This document shows, in pieces, positions 1-7,659 of a DNA stretch of 64,000 nucleotides. Made by a program: the position numbers and the translations under genes. The notes under the pieces are model-generated. The model saw only the letters and a list, made by a program, of their open reading frames with translations, had not been told where the DNA came from and did not search any database. The DNA lies in contig CAVQVG010000003.1 of NCBI GenBank assembly GCA_963717125.1, positions 124,001-188,000 of the forward strand, in the 5' to 3' direction. Numbering within the stretch: position 1 is the stretch's first letter; the number at the start of each line of letters is the position of its first letter. This DNA comes from RYN-230 sp963717125. Its GTDB lineage: Bacteria; Actinomycetota; Actinomycetes; Streptosporangiales; Streptosporangiaceae.

Positions 1-25
1 GCCGCGCCGGGGCGAAGGAGGAGCC

Positions 26-298
26 ATGAGGTACCTGATGATCCACTGGATCGACGAGGCCGTGCTGGCAGGGAGCGCGGCGATCGAGAGTGAGGTCCAG
101 GCCTGGACGGCCGAGATGGACCGTGGTGGCGTGCGACTGCAGGGGGAGCCGCTCCGGTCGGTCAGCGAGGCCGCGACCGTGCGGATACGCAGCGGTGACG
201 TGCTGGCTACGGCAAATCTGGGACGGCCTGGGACAGCGATGATGCCCGCAGCCGCCCGGCCAGGTGGCGGCTGCCCCAGGGAAGGGAAGTGGGTCTAG
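26..298 (+). pseudogene. YCII/DGPF-domain protein, 5' fragment
   Basis: A good ribosome binding site (AAGGAGGA) lies just before the ATG at 26. The first 60 or so residues match the start of YCII-related (DGPF) proteins: MRYLM opening, a W..EM segment, RGV.L.GEPL, and a TVRIRSGDVLAT strand. In the family the next residues are the DGPF-type motif and a second half of the domain. Here the frame runs instead into unrelated Gly/Pro-rich residues and stops at 90 aa. The core is therefore truncated, and the gene abuts the SRPBCC gene. YCII proteins often sit beside ECF sigma or SRPBCC genes, which fits the neighbour. I infer a deletion remnant rather than a working gene. Confidence 0.55.
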
Positions 299-791
299 TG
301 ACCGACGATGAGTACCAGCCTGTTGCCGTATCGCGGCGGATCTGTGCCTCAGCGCACGACATCTTCCAGGTCCTGGCCAATCCGGTGCGGCATCCGGAGT
401 TCGACGGCTCGGAGATGTTGCGGGGAGCAGGTTCCACCACGGTGATCTCGGGCGCCGGAGACGTCTTCGCGATGAAGATGTACTACTCCGAGATCGGCGA
501 CTACGAGATGAACAACCACGTGGTCGAGTACGAGCAAGACCGGCGGATCGGCTGGGAGCCTGAAGCCGGGCGTGGTCATCCCGACGCCGCCCCGGACGGT
601 TCGGCCCCGGCCCGCTGGGGACACCGGTGGAGCTACCTGCTGACCCCCGATGGCCCGAATGCACCATCGTGACCGAGATCTACGACTGCTCGGCTGCGCC
701 AGAGCACGAGCGCGTGGCGATAGACAACGGCAACATCTGGGCCGAGGACATGGCCAAGACACTGGAACGGCTTGACGCGCTTTGCGCCTGA
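298..791 (+). pseudogene. SRPBCC-family protein with a frameshift
   Basis: The likely start is GTG at 298, with GAAGGGA about 10 bases upstream; a GTG at 289 is too close to that site. The protein has the START/polyketide-cyclase pattern: an early VSRRI strand, a helix with ANPVRHPEFDG, then GDVFAMKMYY and a W-rich strand (RIGWEPEAG, WGHRWSYLLTPDG). The frame stops at 672. One frame over, sequence continues as TIVTEIYDC and ends with ERLDALCA and a stop at 789-791, which is the expected C-terminal helix of these lipid-binding folds. A single-base loss near 660 explains both halves. This could be a real mutation or an assembly indel. Ligand unknown. Confidence 0.6.
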
Positions 792-894
792 GACACCCAG
801 CGCCTGAGACACCCAGCCAGGCGCAGGCTCACCAGTCTGATGATGCGGACATGGGCCACGCATCCAGGCGGAGCGCGGCCCGTTAGCTGCCGGC

Positions 895-1281
895 TTACGA
901 ACGTTTGGCGACGATCTCTACGAGGTTGCCGTCGGGATCGCGGAGCAGGGCGTTGCGGTTGTTGTTGCCGGTGTCGTGCGGTGGCTGGACGGTAGGAACC
1001 CCGGCCGCCACCAGGTCCCGGTAGGCCGCATCGACGTCGTCCGTCCACACGACCAGGACCATGGCCGGGCTGCCGGGTGCGGCGTCAACCCCGTGCACCC
1101 GGCGGGCCGCCTCGACCGTGCCGAGACCGATGGTGAACCCGTCCAGCCGGAGTTCCACGTGTTCGGGGGTTCCCTCGCGCGGCGTGCGGAAGGTTTCCTC
1201 GAAGCCGAGCAGGTCGTGATAGAAGCGCAGCCCGGCGTCGATGTCGCGGGTGTAGAGATTGACCAGAGCCGTGGCGAACAT
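895..1281 (-). CDS. VOC-family (glyoxalase/bleomycin-resistance-like) protein
   Basis: 128 residues with two beta-alpha-beta-beta-beta modules typical of the vicinal oxygen chelate superfamily. The N-terminal module has the pattern LYTRDIDAGLRFYHDLLGF. The C-terminal module ends in LLRDPDGNLVEIV, whose final Glu is a usual metal ligand. The length is normal for a single-chain glyoxalase-like protein. The substrate cannot be deduced: members include lyases, dioxygenases and antibiotic-binding proteins. The gene stands alone, divergent from pepN, with about 70 bases between the starts. Confidence 0.8.
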   Translation of the reverse strand: MFATALVNLYTRDIDAGLRFYHDLLGFEETFRTPREGTPEHVELRLDGFTIGLGTVEAARRVHGVDAAPGSPAMVLVVWTDDVDAAYRDLVAAGVPTVQPPHDTGNNNRNALLRDPDGNLVEIVAKRS

Positions 1282-1351
1282 GCCCAGGAGAGTACCGGGA
1301 CCCGGTGCTCACTAGATTTGTCCCAGCCCGAAACCCGCACAAGGGACCGCC

Positions 1352-3892
1352 GTGATACCGATCGCCGAGATCACCCAGCAGGAGACCGCCGAGCGAGCTG
1401 CACTGCTCCGGGTCAACACGTACGACGTGCAGCTCGATCTGACCCAGGGCGGTGAGATATTCCGCTCGGCGTCAACGATCCGGTTCGGCTGCCGCCGCCC
1501 GGGCGCGGCCAGTTACGCGGACCTGATCGCCGAGACGGTGCACGAGATCACCCTGAACGGCGCGCCGATCGACCCGGCCACCGGGTACATGGCGGGCCGG
1601 ATCACCCTGCCTGACCTGGCCGAGCACAACGAACTGCGGGTGGTGGCCGACTGTGCCTACAGCAGCAGTGCCGCTGGCCTGCTGCGGACCGTCAACTCGG
1701 CGGACGGCCGGGTCTATACGGCCACCGAGTTCGAGCCGGCCGAGGCCCGCCGGGTCTACGCGAACTTCGAGCAGCCCGACCTGAAGGCCCAGTTCACCTT
1801 CCACGTCACCGTGCCCGAGCGGTGGACCGTGCTGTCCAACCAGCCAGCACCTGACCCGCAGCCGGCCGGTGACGGCACCGCGGTCTGGCACTTCGCGGCG
1901 ACACCGCGGATGTCCACCTACCTGACCGCGGTCGTGGCGGGCGAGTATTACGTACTGCGGGACGCACACACCACTCCGGCCGGCCAGGTGATCCCGCTCG
2001 GCCTGGCCTGCCGGCAGTCGCTGGCTGGCTACCTCGAGCCAGCCGACATGCTCAACATCACCGGGCAGGGCCTGGACTATTTCACCGGGCTGTTCGGCCG
2101 CTACCCGTACGCCAAGTACGACCAGGTCTTCGTGGCCGACCACGTCGGGGCGATGGAGAACATCGGCTGCATCACCATCTCCGAGCAGTTCCTGTTCCGC
2201 TCGAAAGTCACCGACGCCATGTACGAACTGCGCGCGATGGTGATCCTGCACGAGATGTCGCACCAGTGGTTCGGCGACCTGGTCACCATGCGATGGTGGG
2301 GCGACCTGTGGCTGAACGAGTCGTTCGCCGAGTACTGCGCCACCCTGTCCAGCGTCGAGGCGACCCGGTTCACCGGGGCGTGGACCACGTTCTGCAGCGG
2401 GCGGAAGGTACTGGGCTACATGCAAGACCAGCAGCCGTCCACGCACCCGGTGGCGGCTGACGTGGCCACGCTGGGCGAGGCGATCGCGAACTTCGACGGG
2501 ATCAGCTACGCCAAGGGCGCGTCGGTGCTGAAGCAGCTCGTCGCCTACCTGGGCCGGGACGAGTTCTTTGCGGGCGTGCAGGCGTACTTCGCCGAGCACG
2601 GCTGGGGCAACGCCACGCTGGCCGACCTGCTCCGCGCGCTGGAAACCAGTTCCGGCCGCAACCTGGCCGACTGGTCCAAGGCGTGGCTGGAGACGGCCGG
2701 GCCGAACACGCTGCGGCCGGACTTCAGCCTGGACGAGGATGGTGCGTTCACCGAGTTCGCGGTGCTCCAGGAAGCGCCGGCCAGCCAGCCGACGCTCCGC
2801 CCGCACCGCATCGCGATCGGCTTGTACCACCGGTCCGGGAACGCGATCACCCGGCGTCACCAGGTGACGGTGGATGTCACCGGGCCGCGGACGGTCGTGC
2901 CCGAGCTGGCGGGCCAGCCGCAGCCCGACCTGATCCTGCTGAACGACGACGACCTCGGCTACGCGATCGTCCGGTTCGACCCGCGCTCGCTGGCCACGCT
3001 GGCCGAGTCCATCGGGCAGTTCACCGACTCGCTGGCGCGCACGGTGTGCTGGAGCGCGGTGCTCGACATGGCCTTGCAGGCGGAGCTGTCGCTGGCCGCG
3101 TTCATCCGGATCCTGGCGGCCGGCATGGGCCAGGAGCCGTCCATCTCCGTGCTGCAGATCCTGCACCAGGTGACCAGGCGCCTGCTGAACATGACCGGGG
3201 ACCCACAGTGGGTTCCGGCAGCCAAGCAGCAGCTGGCCGACGCTGCCCTGCCGCTGCTCCGCGCGGCCGAGCCGGGCAGCGACCGGCAGCTGGCCTGGGC
3301 GCAGCTCCTGAGCTGGGCCGCGGTCAGCGCCGACCAGCTCGACCTGCTGGCGGGCCTGCTGGACGGCCGGGCCGAGGTGCCCGGCCTGGTGGTGGACACC
3401 GAGCTGCGCTGGGCGCTGCTGCGCAGGCTGGCCAGCACCGGCCGGGCGGGCGATGCGCAGATCGACGCCGAGCTGGGCCGCGACGATACCGATGCGGGCC
3501 GGCGGCACGCCGCGGCCTGCCGCGCGTCAATACCGGACGCCGAGCACAAGGCGGCCGCGTGGTGGCTGCTCACCGAGTCCGGCGAGCTGGGCGTGGAGGG
3601 CGCCGTCGAGGTCGGCCAGAGTTTCAACCAGTCCGAGCAGGCCGAGCTGCTGGCCGGGTACGCGGACCGGTTCTTCACCCAGCTACCGGGAATCTGGGCC
3701 TCGCTCAGCAGCCCGATGCGGATGGTGTTCGGCCAGGTCCTGTTCCCCTACTCGGCCGCCGCGCCGGGCCTGCTGGCCCGGGTGGACGCGGTGCTGGCCG
3801 AGGGCGACCTGGACCCGGTCTTCCGGCGGGCGGTCATCGAGGGCCGCGACGTGGCCGAGAAGGCGCTGCGCGCCCGGGCGCTGCCCAGCTGA
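1352..3892 (+). CDS. pepN: aminopeptidase N (M1 family)
   Basis: 846 residues, the usual length for actinobacterial PepN. It removes N-terminal residues from peptides in the cytoplasm using one zinc. The substrate-anchoring GAMEN motif is at residues 266-270. The zinc site HExxH is H300-E301-H304, with the third ligand E323 in NESFAEY 18 residues later, as in family M1. A C-terminal ERAP1-like helical domain occupies roughly the last 320 residues. The start is GTG 1352, preceded by AAGGGA. The stop codon lies at the head of a 15-bp triple repeat. A very long antisense open frame across this gene is a GC artefact. Confidence 0.95.
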   Translation: MIPIAEITQQETAERAALLRVNTYDVQLDLTQGGEIFRSASTIRFGCRRPGAASYADLIAETVHEITLNGAPIDPATGYMAGRITLPDLAEHNELRVVADCAYSSSAAGLLRTVNSADGRVYTATEFEPAEARRVYANFEQPDLKAQFTFHVTVPERWTVLSNQPAPDPQPAGDGTAVWHFAATPRMSTYLTAVVAGEYYVLRDAHTTPAGQVIPLGLACRQSLAGYLEPADMLNITGQGLDYFTGLFGRYPYAKYDQVFVADHVGAMENIGCITISEQFLFRSKVTDAMYELRAMVILHEMSHQWFGDLVTMRWWGDLWLNESFAEYCATLSSVEATRFTGAWTTFCSGRKVLGYMQDQQPSTHPVAADVATLGEAIANFDGISYAKGASVLKQLVAYLGRDEFFAGVQAYFAEHGWGNATLADLLRALETSSGRNLADWSKAWLETAGPNTLRPDFSLDEDGAFTEFAVLQEAPASQPTLRPHRIAIGLYHRSGNAITRRHQVTVDVTGPRTVVPELAGQPQPDLILLNDDDLGYAIVRFDPRSLATLAESIGQFTDSLARTVCWSAVLDMALQAELSLAAFIRILAAGMGQEPSISVLQILHQVTRRLLNMTGDPQWVPAAKQQLADAALPLLRAAEPGSDRQLAWAQLLSWAAVSADQLDLLAGLLDGRAEVPGLVVDTELRWALLRRLASTGRAGDAQIDAELGRDDTDAGRRHAAACRASIPDAEHKAAAWWLLTESGELGVEGAVEVGQSFNQSEQAELLAGYADRFFTQLPGIWASLSSPMRMVFGQVLFPYSAAAPGLLARVDAVLAEGDLDPVFRRAVIEGRDVAEKALRARALPS

Positions 3893-3935
3893 CCACGGGC
3901 GCCCGGACCACGGGCGGCCGGACCACGGGCGGCCA
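3891..3935. repeat. 15-bp tandem repeat at the pepN stop codon
   Basis: Three copies of GACCACGGGCGGCCG-like 15-mers begin inside the pepN TGA codon (3890-3892) and run into the intergenic region. The copies differ at one or two positions. A similar arrangement is seen at the 3' ends of recR, thiE and the MFS gene in this window. Confidence 0.85.
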
Positions 3936-4003
3936 GAGCCGGGGCGCTGGCAAAAATCTGGCCGGTCCGCGAACCTGGAGCCAGCCGGAAGCAAAGGGAA
4001 GCG

Positions 4004-4579
4004 ATGGACGACGACGCGCTGATCGCTGCCGTGGCTGGCGGGGACGACACCGCGCTGCGCGAGCTGTTCGCCCGGCATGCGCCGTGGCTGGCGGCCCGGC
4101 TGTGCACGGTGCTGCCCGCCGCCGAAGTCGAGGACGTCCTCCAGGAGACCTTCCTCGCGGTGTGGCGCGGCGCCGCCCGCTACCGGCCCGACCTGGGCTC
4201 GGTCGGCGGCTGGACGTGGGGCATCGCCCGGCGGCAGGCCGCGCTGTGGCTGCGGCGCCGCGGCCCGGCCGAGCTGCTGCTGCCGGCCGTGACCGGCCTG
4301 GACGGCCGCTCACCCGGCACCGCTGAGCTGGGTGACCCGGCCGAGGCGGCGTTCCAGCGGGCCGAACTGGCCGCCGCGGTCAGCGCGCTCGGGCCGGCCG
4401 GCAGCCCGCAGCGGGAGACGTGGCGGCTGATGTACCTGGAAGACCGGCCGGTGGACGAGGTAGCCGAGCTGATGGGCGTCCCGGTGGGCACGGTGAAGAG
4501 CCGCGCGTACCGGGTGCGCCAGCTGATGCGGGCCGCGCTGCGGCACCGCCAGCCGGCGCGGGCGGGAGGCAGGCGATGA
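4004..4579 (+). CDS. ECF-type RNA polymerase sigma factor
   Basis: 191 residues. Region 2 is near the start (DDTALRELFARHAPWLAARL, then VEDVLQETFLAVWRGAARYRP), and region 4 is an HTH (RPVDEVAELMGVPVGTVKSR). It would guide RNA polymerase to a stress or envelope regulon. The start ATG 4004 has AAGGGAAG just upstream. The stop overlaps an ATG (ATGA), the usual layout for a co-translated anti-sigma factor, but only a 31-residue stub follows. The factor may therefore lack its cognate regulator. Confidence 0.88.
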   Translation: MDDDALIAAVAGGDDTALRELFARHAPWLAARLCTVLPAAEVEDVLQETFLAVWRGAARYRPDLGSVGGWTWGIARRQAALWLRRRGPAELLLPAVTGLDGRSPGTAELGDPAEAAFQRAELAAAVSALGPAGSPQRETWRLMYLEDRPVDEVAELMGVPVGTVKSRAYRVRQLMRAALRHRQPARAGGRR

Positions 4580-4671
4580 CCAGGGGCCCGGACATGACAG
4601 ACAGCGAGGGGAGCCTGCCCGGCTCGCGTCCTGCCACACCAGCCATCCCGCCAGGCTTGGACCGATATTAA
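4576..4671 (+). pseudogene. 31-residue stub in the anti-sigma position
   Basis: ATG 4576 overlaps the sigma stop codon as ATGA, the normal coupling for a sigma/anti-sigma pair. The frame ends at TAA 4669-4671 after 31 residues. No zinc-finger HxxxCxxC motif or membrane segment is present. The position suggests the 5' end of a lost anti-sigma gene, but the sequence alone cannot prove that. Confidence 0.35.
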
Positions 4672-4764
4672 ACGTTAGCCCCGGATATTGAAGCACTTAA
4701 AAGCCAGGCGCACAGATTGGCCATTTGCTGGACTCCAGGTGGGCCAAAGTGAAAGGCTCGCTAC

Positions 4765-4944
4765 ATGCACAGTATTTTCGATCGGCTGGTCGAAGAATTG
4801 CGGGCATGGCACTTGTTCGATGACAGTAGGGACTATTCCCTCATTTGGGAACTTCCCGGGACCAGCTCACCCGAAAACGGCATAACGTCGCGGCATCACC
4901 GGGACTTGCAGCCGGCCCCGCCGCAGCCGGGCGCGGTGCGCTGA
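4765..4944 (+). CDS. possible small hypothetical protein
   Basis: 59 codons from ATG 4765, with GAAAGG about 8 bases upstream. The first half has a protein-like composition: an amphipathic stretch FDRLVEELRAWHLFDD followed by RDYSLIWELPG. GC content in this stretch is clearly lower than in the flanking genes, so the frame is not just a GC-driven open frame. The last 20 residues are Pro/Gln/Arg-rich. No family is recognised. It lies between the sigma operon and a convergent membrane-protein gene. Confidence 0.3.
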   Translation: MHSIFDRLVEELRAWHLFDDSRDYSLIWELPGTSSPENGITSRHHRDLQPAPPQPGAVR

Positions 4945-4961
4945 GGCGGCTGCGGCGGGAT

Positions 4962-5633
4962 TCACGGGCTTAGGGCACGCCGGCCGGCCGCCAGGATGTC
5001 CACGCTCAGGGCCAGGATCCAGGCCGGGAACAGCAACTCGACCCAGGCCGAGATGCCGGTGCCGATCAGCAGCACCAGCGCGGTGACCAGGCCGGCGGCC
5101 ACCAGCCAGCGGGACACGATCGCAGTCTTCCGGGCTATGGTCACCGTGCTCAGGCAGAACACCGCCGCCATCCGCATCGCGTAGACGTTCAGCAGCAGCC
5201 CGGTGACGTTGCGCCCGAGGGCCAGCGTGCCCGCCCCCGGCATGCCAGCCGACCGGGCCGCCGACGCGCCCGCGAGGAGGCCGCCGGCCACCGCGGCCGC
5301 CACGAACAGCATGGCCACGAACAGCAGTCCGCTGCCCAGGAACACGGTGCCGAAGAATTTGTCTTCCCGGTCCCCGATCCGGTCCCGGATGACGCCGATG
5401 AACCAGAGGAATGCAATTCCGGCGAACGGGACCAGATTCAGCGCGACGGTCACCGCGGCACGCCGCGCGGAATCGGACAGCCAGGCGCCCGGGACGGCTG
5501 GATTACCCGGCACGGAGATCCGGAGCAGCACCAGCACAGTGATAAGCAGCGCAGAAAAGACAATTCCGGCCACCGCGGCCGCCCGCGGTGTCCGCAGCGC
5601 GGTGCCGTCCGCGCTCAGCCGCCCGGTATGCAC
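4962..5633 (-). CDS. six-helix integral membrane protein, unknown function
   Basis: 223 residues with about six hydrophobic segments: near residues 18-40, 62-82, 97-120, 142-165, 172-195 and 197-212. One cytoplasmic-looking loop carries GVIRDRIGDREDKFF. The arrangement is common among uncharacterised actinobacterial membrane proteins. No catalytic or transport motif was recognised. It is separated from the thioesterase gene upstream by about 65 bases on the same strand. Confidence 0.65.
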   Translation of the reverse strand: MHTGRLSADGTALRTPRAAAVAGIVFSALLITVLVLLRISVPGNPAVPGAWLSDSARRAAVTVALNLVPFAGIAFLWFIGVIRDRIGDREDKFFGTVFLGSGLLFVAMLFVAAAVAGGLLAGASAARSAGMPGAGTLALGRNVTGLLLNVYAMRMAAVFCLSTVTIARKTAIVSRWLVAAGLVTALVLLIGTGISAWVELLFPAWILALSVDILAAGRRALSP

Positions 5634-5698
5634 AACCCAGCCCCCCGTCGGTCGCCTGCCTAACTGATTCCCCGAACCGGGCGGCGGTCACCCAGGGT

Positions 5699-6475
5699 TC
5701 AGGGCAGGCGGCTGATCAGCAGCGACTGGGCGCCAACGCCCAGCGGCCCGGACTGGTCGGACAGCACGGAGGTAGCCAGGCCGGCCCCGTCGGCCGAGAT
5801 CGCGGTCTGCGCGGCCAGGCAGATCCACTCGCCGGCCGCCTCCCGGTGCAGGTGCACGGTGAGTTCCGGGTTGATGAACAGCCACTTGGCGATATCCAAC
5901 TGGCCGGACACGCCGTTGCCGCTGTCCGCGACGGCGAGCACCCGCTCGAGCGGCCCGGGGTCCTCGCCGGGCACCAGCGGGTAGCGCAACCGGGTCCAGA
6001 CCGTGGCCGGCCCGGGCTCGGCGAAGTGGCCGTGCACCGGCCGCCACTCGACCGCGGACAGGTACCCGTCCACCCAGCCGTCCGGCGGCGGCCCGACCGC
6101 ATCGTCCGGCAGCGGTGGCGGGGGGTCGTTAGACGGCAGCACCGTCTCGCTGCTGGTGCGCAGCACCCGCCACGCGCTGGCCCGGGCGACATCCCGGCCG
6201 CCCGCGCTGGCCACCGCCTCGAGGAACTGCACGCTCCGGCCCGGCCGGGTCAGCCGGGCCTGCACGGTCAGCTCCCCGACCGGGATGGCCCCGAGGATCT
6301 CACAGGTGAACCGGGCGATGATCATGTCGTCGCGCGGCTCGCAGCGCTGGATGGCCCGGCCGAGCAGCGCGCTGGGCGGACCGCCGTGCTGGGCCCGCGG
6401 ATCCCACGGCCCGGTCGTGTGCACGGTGGCGCGCCACCGGCCGTCACCCAGCGGAAGATAGAAGCTATCGGTCAC
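5699..6475 (-). CDS. acyl-CoA thioesterase-like double-hotdog protein
   Basis: 258 residues. The N-terminal hotdog domain has TTGPWDPRAQHGGPPSALL, which in this family packs the central helix, followed by RFTCEILGAIPVGELTV. The C-terminal half is a second hotdog with WICLAAQTAISADGAGLATSVLSD. This matches the TesB-like thioesterase superfamily used in actinobacterial lipid metabolism. It would hydrolyse acyl-CoA thioesters in the cytoplasm; chain length is not predictable. The start ATG 6475 is the only good one. Confidence 0.8.
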   Translation of the reverse strand: MTDSFYLPLGDGRWRATVHTTGPWDPRAQHGGPPSALLGRAIQRCEPRDDMIIARFTCEILGAIPVGELTVQARLTRPGRSVQFLEAVASAGGRDVARASAWRVLRTSSETVLPSNDPPPPLPDDAVGPPPDGWVDGYLSAVEWRPVHGHFAEPGPATVWTRLRYPLVPGEDPGPLERVLAVADSGNGVSGQLDIAKWLFINPELTVHLHREAAGEWICLAAQTAISADGAGLATSVLSDQSGPLGVGAQSLLISRLP

Positions 6476-6507
6476 GGCAGGACATGTTACCCACGGGTCT
6501 CTGCTAG

Positions 6508-6540
6508 CCCGGGGGGACGACCCCCCGGAGCCCCCGGGAT
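6508..6540. repeat. GC-rich hairpin, dispersed repeat copy 1
   Basis: CCGGGGGG-ACGA-CCCCCCGG forms a perfect 8-bp stem with a four-base loop at 6509-6528. It lies directly after the stop of the alcohol dehydrogenase gene, so it probably terminates that transcript. A near-identical element of about 30 bases lies at 17031-17060 in the opposite orientation. Confidence 0.65.
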
Positions 6541-7541
6541 CAGGGCTCGACGATGACCTTCAGCCCAGTCCGGGCGGCCGCATTACTGAACGCCTCGGCG
6601 GCCTTCTCGAGCGGGTAGCGCGCGGTGACCAGCGTGGGAAGATCAACCCGGTGCGCGGCGGCCAGGCTGATCGCCCGCGGGTACACCTCGTTCATCCGGC
6701 GCACCATGGCGATGGTGAGTCCCTTGCGGCGGGCGGTAGACGCCCGGAACGTGGTGCTGTCATCGCCGGGGATCCCGCCCAGCACCACCCGGCCGCCCGG
6801 GCGGACCGCGGCCATCGCGAGCTGCACGGCCTCGTCGTTGCCGGCCACCTCGAACGCCACATCCACGCCGCCGCCGGTCAGCTCGGCCAGCGCGCTGGGG
6901 TCGGCCGCCACGGCCGGATCGGCCGCCGTCACGCCCAGCGCGGCGGCGGCCGCGCGGCGGTGCGGGAGCGGTTCGAACGCGGTCACCGAGGTCGCCCCGG
7001 CCACCTGGAGCAGCTGGCCGAGCAGCAGCCCGATCGGCCCGCAGCCGACCACGGCGGCCGTCCCGGCCAGCTTGAGATGCCCTAGGTCCAGCGCGTGGAT
7101 GGCCACGCCCAGCGGCTCCAGGATGGCGCCGTCGGCATCGCTCAGCGCGTCCGGCAGCGGGTGCAGCAGCTCGCTGGGCCAGGCCAGGAACTCCCGCATG
7201 GCGCCGTCCTGGCGGCCGTGCCCGGCGAACCGGATGTGCAGGCACAGGTTCCGATACCCGGCGCGGCACAGCGGGCAGGTCCCGTCCGGGATGGCCGGGT
7301 CGATGGCCACCCGCTGGCCGCGCCGCGGGCCGTCGGCGATCACCCCCGCGGCCTCGTGCCCCAGCACCAGGGGACGGCTCAGGGTAGCGTCGCCGATCCC
7401 GCCCTCGCCCCACCAGTGCAGGTCGGAGCCGCAGATGCCGACCGCGGTGACCCGGACCAGGCTCTCGTCCGGTCCCGGGACCGGGACCGGCTCGTCGGTG
7501 AGCCGCAGGTCACCTACCGCGTGCAGCCGGGCTGCCCTCAT
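6540..7541 (-). CDS. zinc-dependent medium-chain alcohol (polyol-type) dehydrogenase
   Basis: 333 residues of the MDR superfamily. The catalytic-zinc Cys lies in GICGSDLHWW, with the His in LGHEAAGV. The structural-zinc lobe is shortened, with CPLCRAGYRNLC. The Rossmann glycine motif is VVGCGPIGLLLGQ, near residues 164-176. The signature resembles L-idonate 5-dehydrogenase or sorbitol dehydrogenases, so NAD(P)-dependent oxidation of a polyol or sugar acid is likely. The exact substrate is open. The start ATG 7541 has AGGAGGG upstream. Confidence 0.82.
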   Translation of the reverse strand: MRAARLHAVGDLRLTDEPVPVPGPDESLVRVTAVGICGSDLHWWGEGGIGDATLSRPLVLGHEAAGVIADGPRRGQRVAIDPAIPDGTCPLCRAGYRNLCLHIRFAGHGRQDGAMREFLAWPSELLHPLPDALSDADGAILEPLGVAIHALDLGHLKLAGTAAVVGCGPIGLLLGQLLQVAGATSVTAFEPLPHRRAAAAALGVTAADPAVAADPSALAELTGGGVDVAFEVAGNDEAVQLAMAAVRPGGRVVLGGIPGDDSTTFRASTARRKGLTIAMVRRMNEVYPRAISLAAAHRVDLPTLVTARYPLEKAAEAFSNAAARTGLKVIVEP

Positions 7542-7659
7542 TCACCCTCCTGACCGGTCTGGTGAGCCGCTCCGGCACGACCACCTGATCGCAGAGTTCC
7601 GTACCGGCGTGTCCGCAGCGGTCATGGCCCTAGCCTACGGAAGGGCGGCGCGAGCTCGG

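Noticed and set aside
1472..3508. Very long antisense open frame across pepN
   Set aside because: Arg/Gly/Val-rich with no motifs. Such frames arise from high third-position GC opposite real genes.
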